Shown: positions 5,549-5,684 of the stretch, in pieces
How the letters are laid out: each line of letters opens with the position of its first letter
Position numbering within the stretch: position 1 is the first letter of the stretch
Assembly: GCA_002455755.1 (NCBI GenBank)
Contig: DKLL01000134.1
Coordinates: 1 to 5,684 of the forward strand
Length of the DNA stretch: 5,684 nt
Direction of reading: 5' to 3'
Origin: Acinetobacter sp. UBA6641
Lineage (GTDB): Bacteria; Pseudomonadota; Gammaproteobacteria; Pseudomonadales; Moraxellaceae
The notes under the pieces: generated by a model
What the model was told of the DNA's origin: nothing
Databases searched by the model: none
Seen by the model: the letters and a program-made list of their open reading frames with translations, nothing else
Translations under genes and position numbers: made by a program

Positions 5549-5608
5549 GCCTGTTTTTAAGGTTTTGCAGACCAATTATAGAGGGCATTCACCCCTTTGC
5601 CGCTTCTT

Positions 5609-5657
5609 CTGCATAACTTGCAGCACATATTAGGGATCGACGGCCCCGCCCTGATAT
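5609..5657 (+). other. Structured 5' leader of a plus-strand gene beginning at the right edge
   Basis: Two hairpins lie before the edge start codon: CTGCA/TGCAG (5609-5613 with 5619-5623, 5-base loop) and a 9-pair stem ATATTAGGG/CCCTGATAT (5627-5635 with 5649-5657) with one T-G pair and a 13-base GC-rich loop. The wobble is a valid G-U only in RNA copied in the plus direction (it becomes A-C on the other), which favours a plus-strand leader. I do not recognise a known riboswitch class. Confidence 0.4.
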
Positions 5658-5678
5658 AAATTACTGGAGGCGTGTAAC

Positions 5679-5684
5679 ATGATG
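5679..5684 (+). CDS. Probable start of a plus-strand gene (only two codons visible)
   Basis: ATGATG at the last six bases follows a strong GGAGG (5666-5670) by 8 bases, an excellent translation start. The gene would be divergent from the yigZ-like gene. Nothing of its product can be seen. The alternative is that this is a chance match inside an intergenic region, or in the end of a minus-strand gene entering from the right. Confidence 0.45.

Noticed and set aside
5514..5588. 25-residue N-terminal extension of the yigZ-like protein from the ATG at 5588
   Set aside because: Its AGGGG lies only about 3 bases from the ATG, the added residues do not resemble the family, and the extension would cover the TATACT box.
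1..5684. CRISPR arrays, insertion sequences, tRNA or rRNA genes, phage or toxin-antitoxin modules
   Set aside because: I read both strands for repeated units, terminal inverted repeats with transposase motifs, and tRNA-like cloverleaf ends, and found none; the window reads as ordinary core genome.

Overview
The window looks like a core chromosomal segment from a gammaproteobacterium, most likely Acinetobacter or a close relative. This rests on the mutS-fdxA adjacency, the wording of the MutS, FdxA and YigZ-family proteins, a base composition near 40% GC, and AT-rich gaps with symmetrical A-stem-T terminators. I see no insertion sequence, CRISPR array, tRNA, rRNA or prophage gene. The species call is inference from remembered protein similarity; no search was run.

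Layout. Left half, plus strand: the 3' part of mutS (mismatch repair ATPase, cut by the left edge) and a strong terminator; fdxA (7Fe ferredoxin) with two candidate promoters and its own terminator; a probable outer-membrane lipoprotein of the M15 zinc peptidase family, again with its own terminator; and a SAM-dependent O-methyltransferase preceded by a tiny upstream reading frame. Each of the first three genes ends in its own hairpin, so they look like separate transcription units, not an operon.

The methyltransferase faces a minus-strand block across a 142-base convergent gap. That gap holds a weak two-way terminator candidate and a 10-bp inverted repeat containing a perfect DnaA box. The minus-strand block, read right to left, is a YigZ/IMPACT-family gene overlapping a hexapeptide-repeat acyltransferase gene by 8 bases (a two-gene operon). 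After 134 bases comes a tandem universal stress protein.

The right end (5514-5684) is a divergent control region. It has a -10-like box for the yigZ-like gene on the minus strand. On the plus strand there is a structured leader with a GGAGG ribosome binding site and an ATG start for a gene lying beyond the edge.

Functionally this is a set of housekeeping and stress-related genes (DNA repair, electron transfer, cell-wall trimming, small-molecule methylation, stress response) with no obvious shared pathway. I did not find a convincing new multi-gene system. The most interesting items are small: the DnaA-box palindrome, the upstream mini-ORF of the methyltransferase, the structured leader at the right edge, and the replacement of the rpoS side of the Pseudomonas-type mutS-fdxA-rpoS neighbourhood by a cell-wall peptidase lipoprotein.
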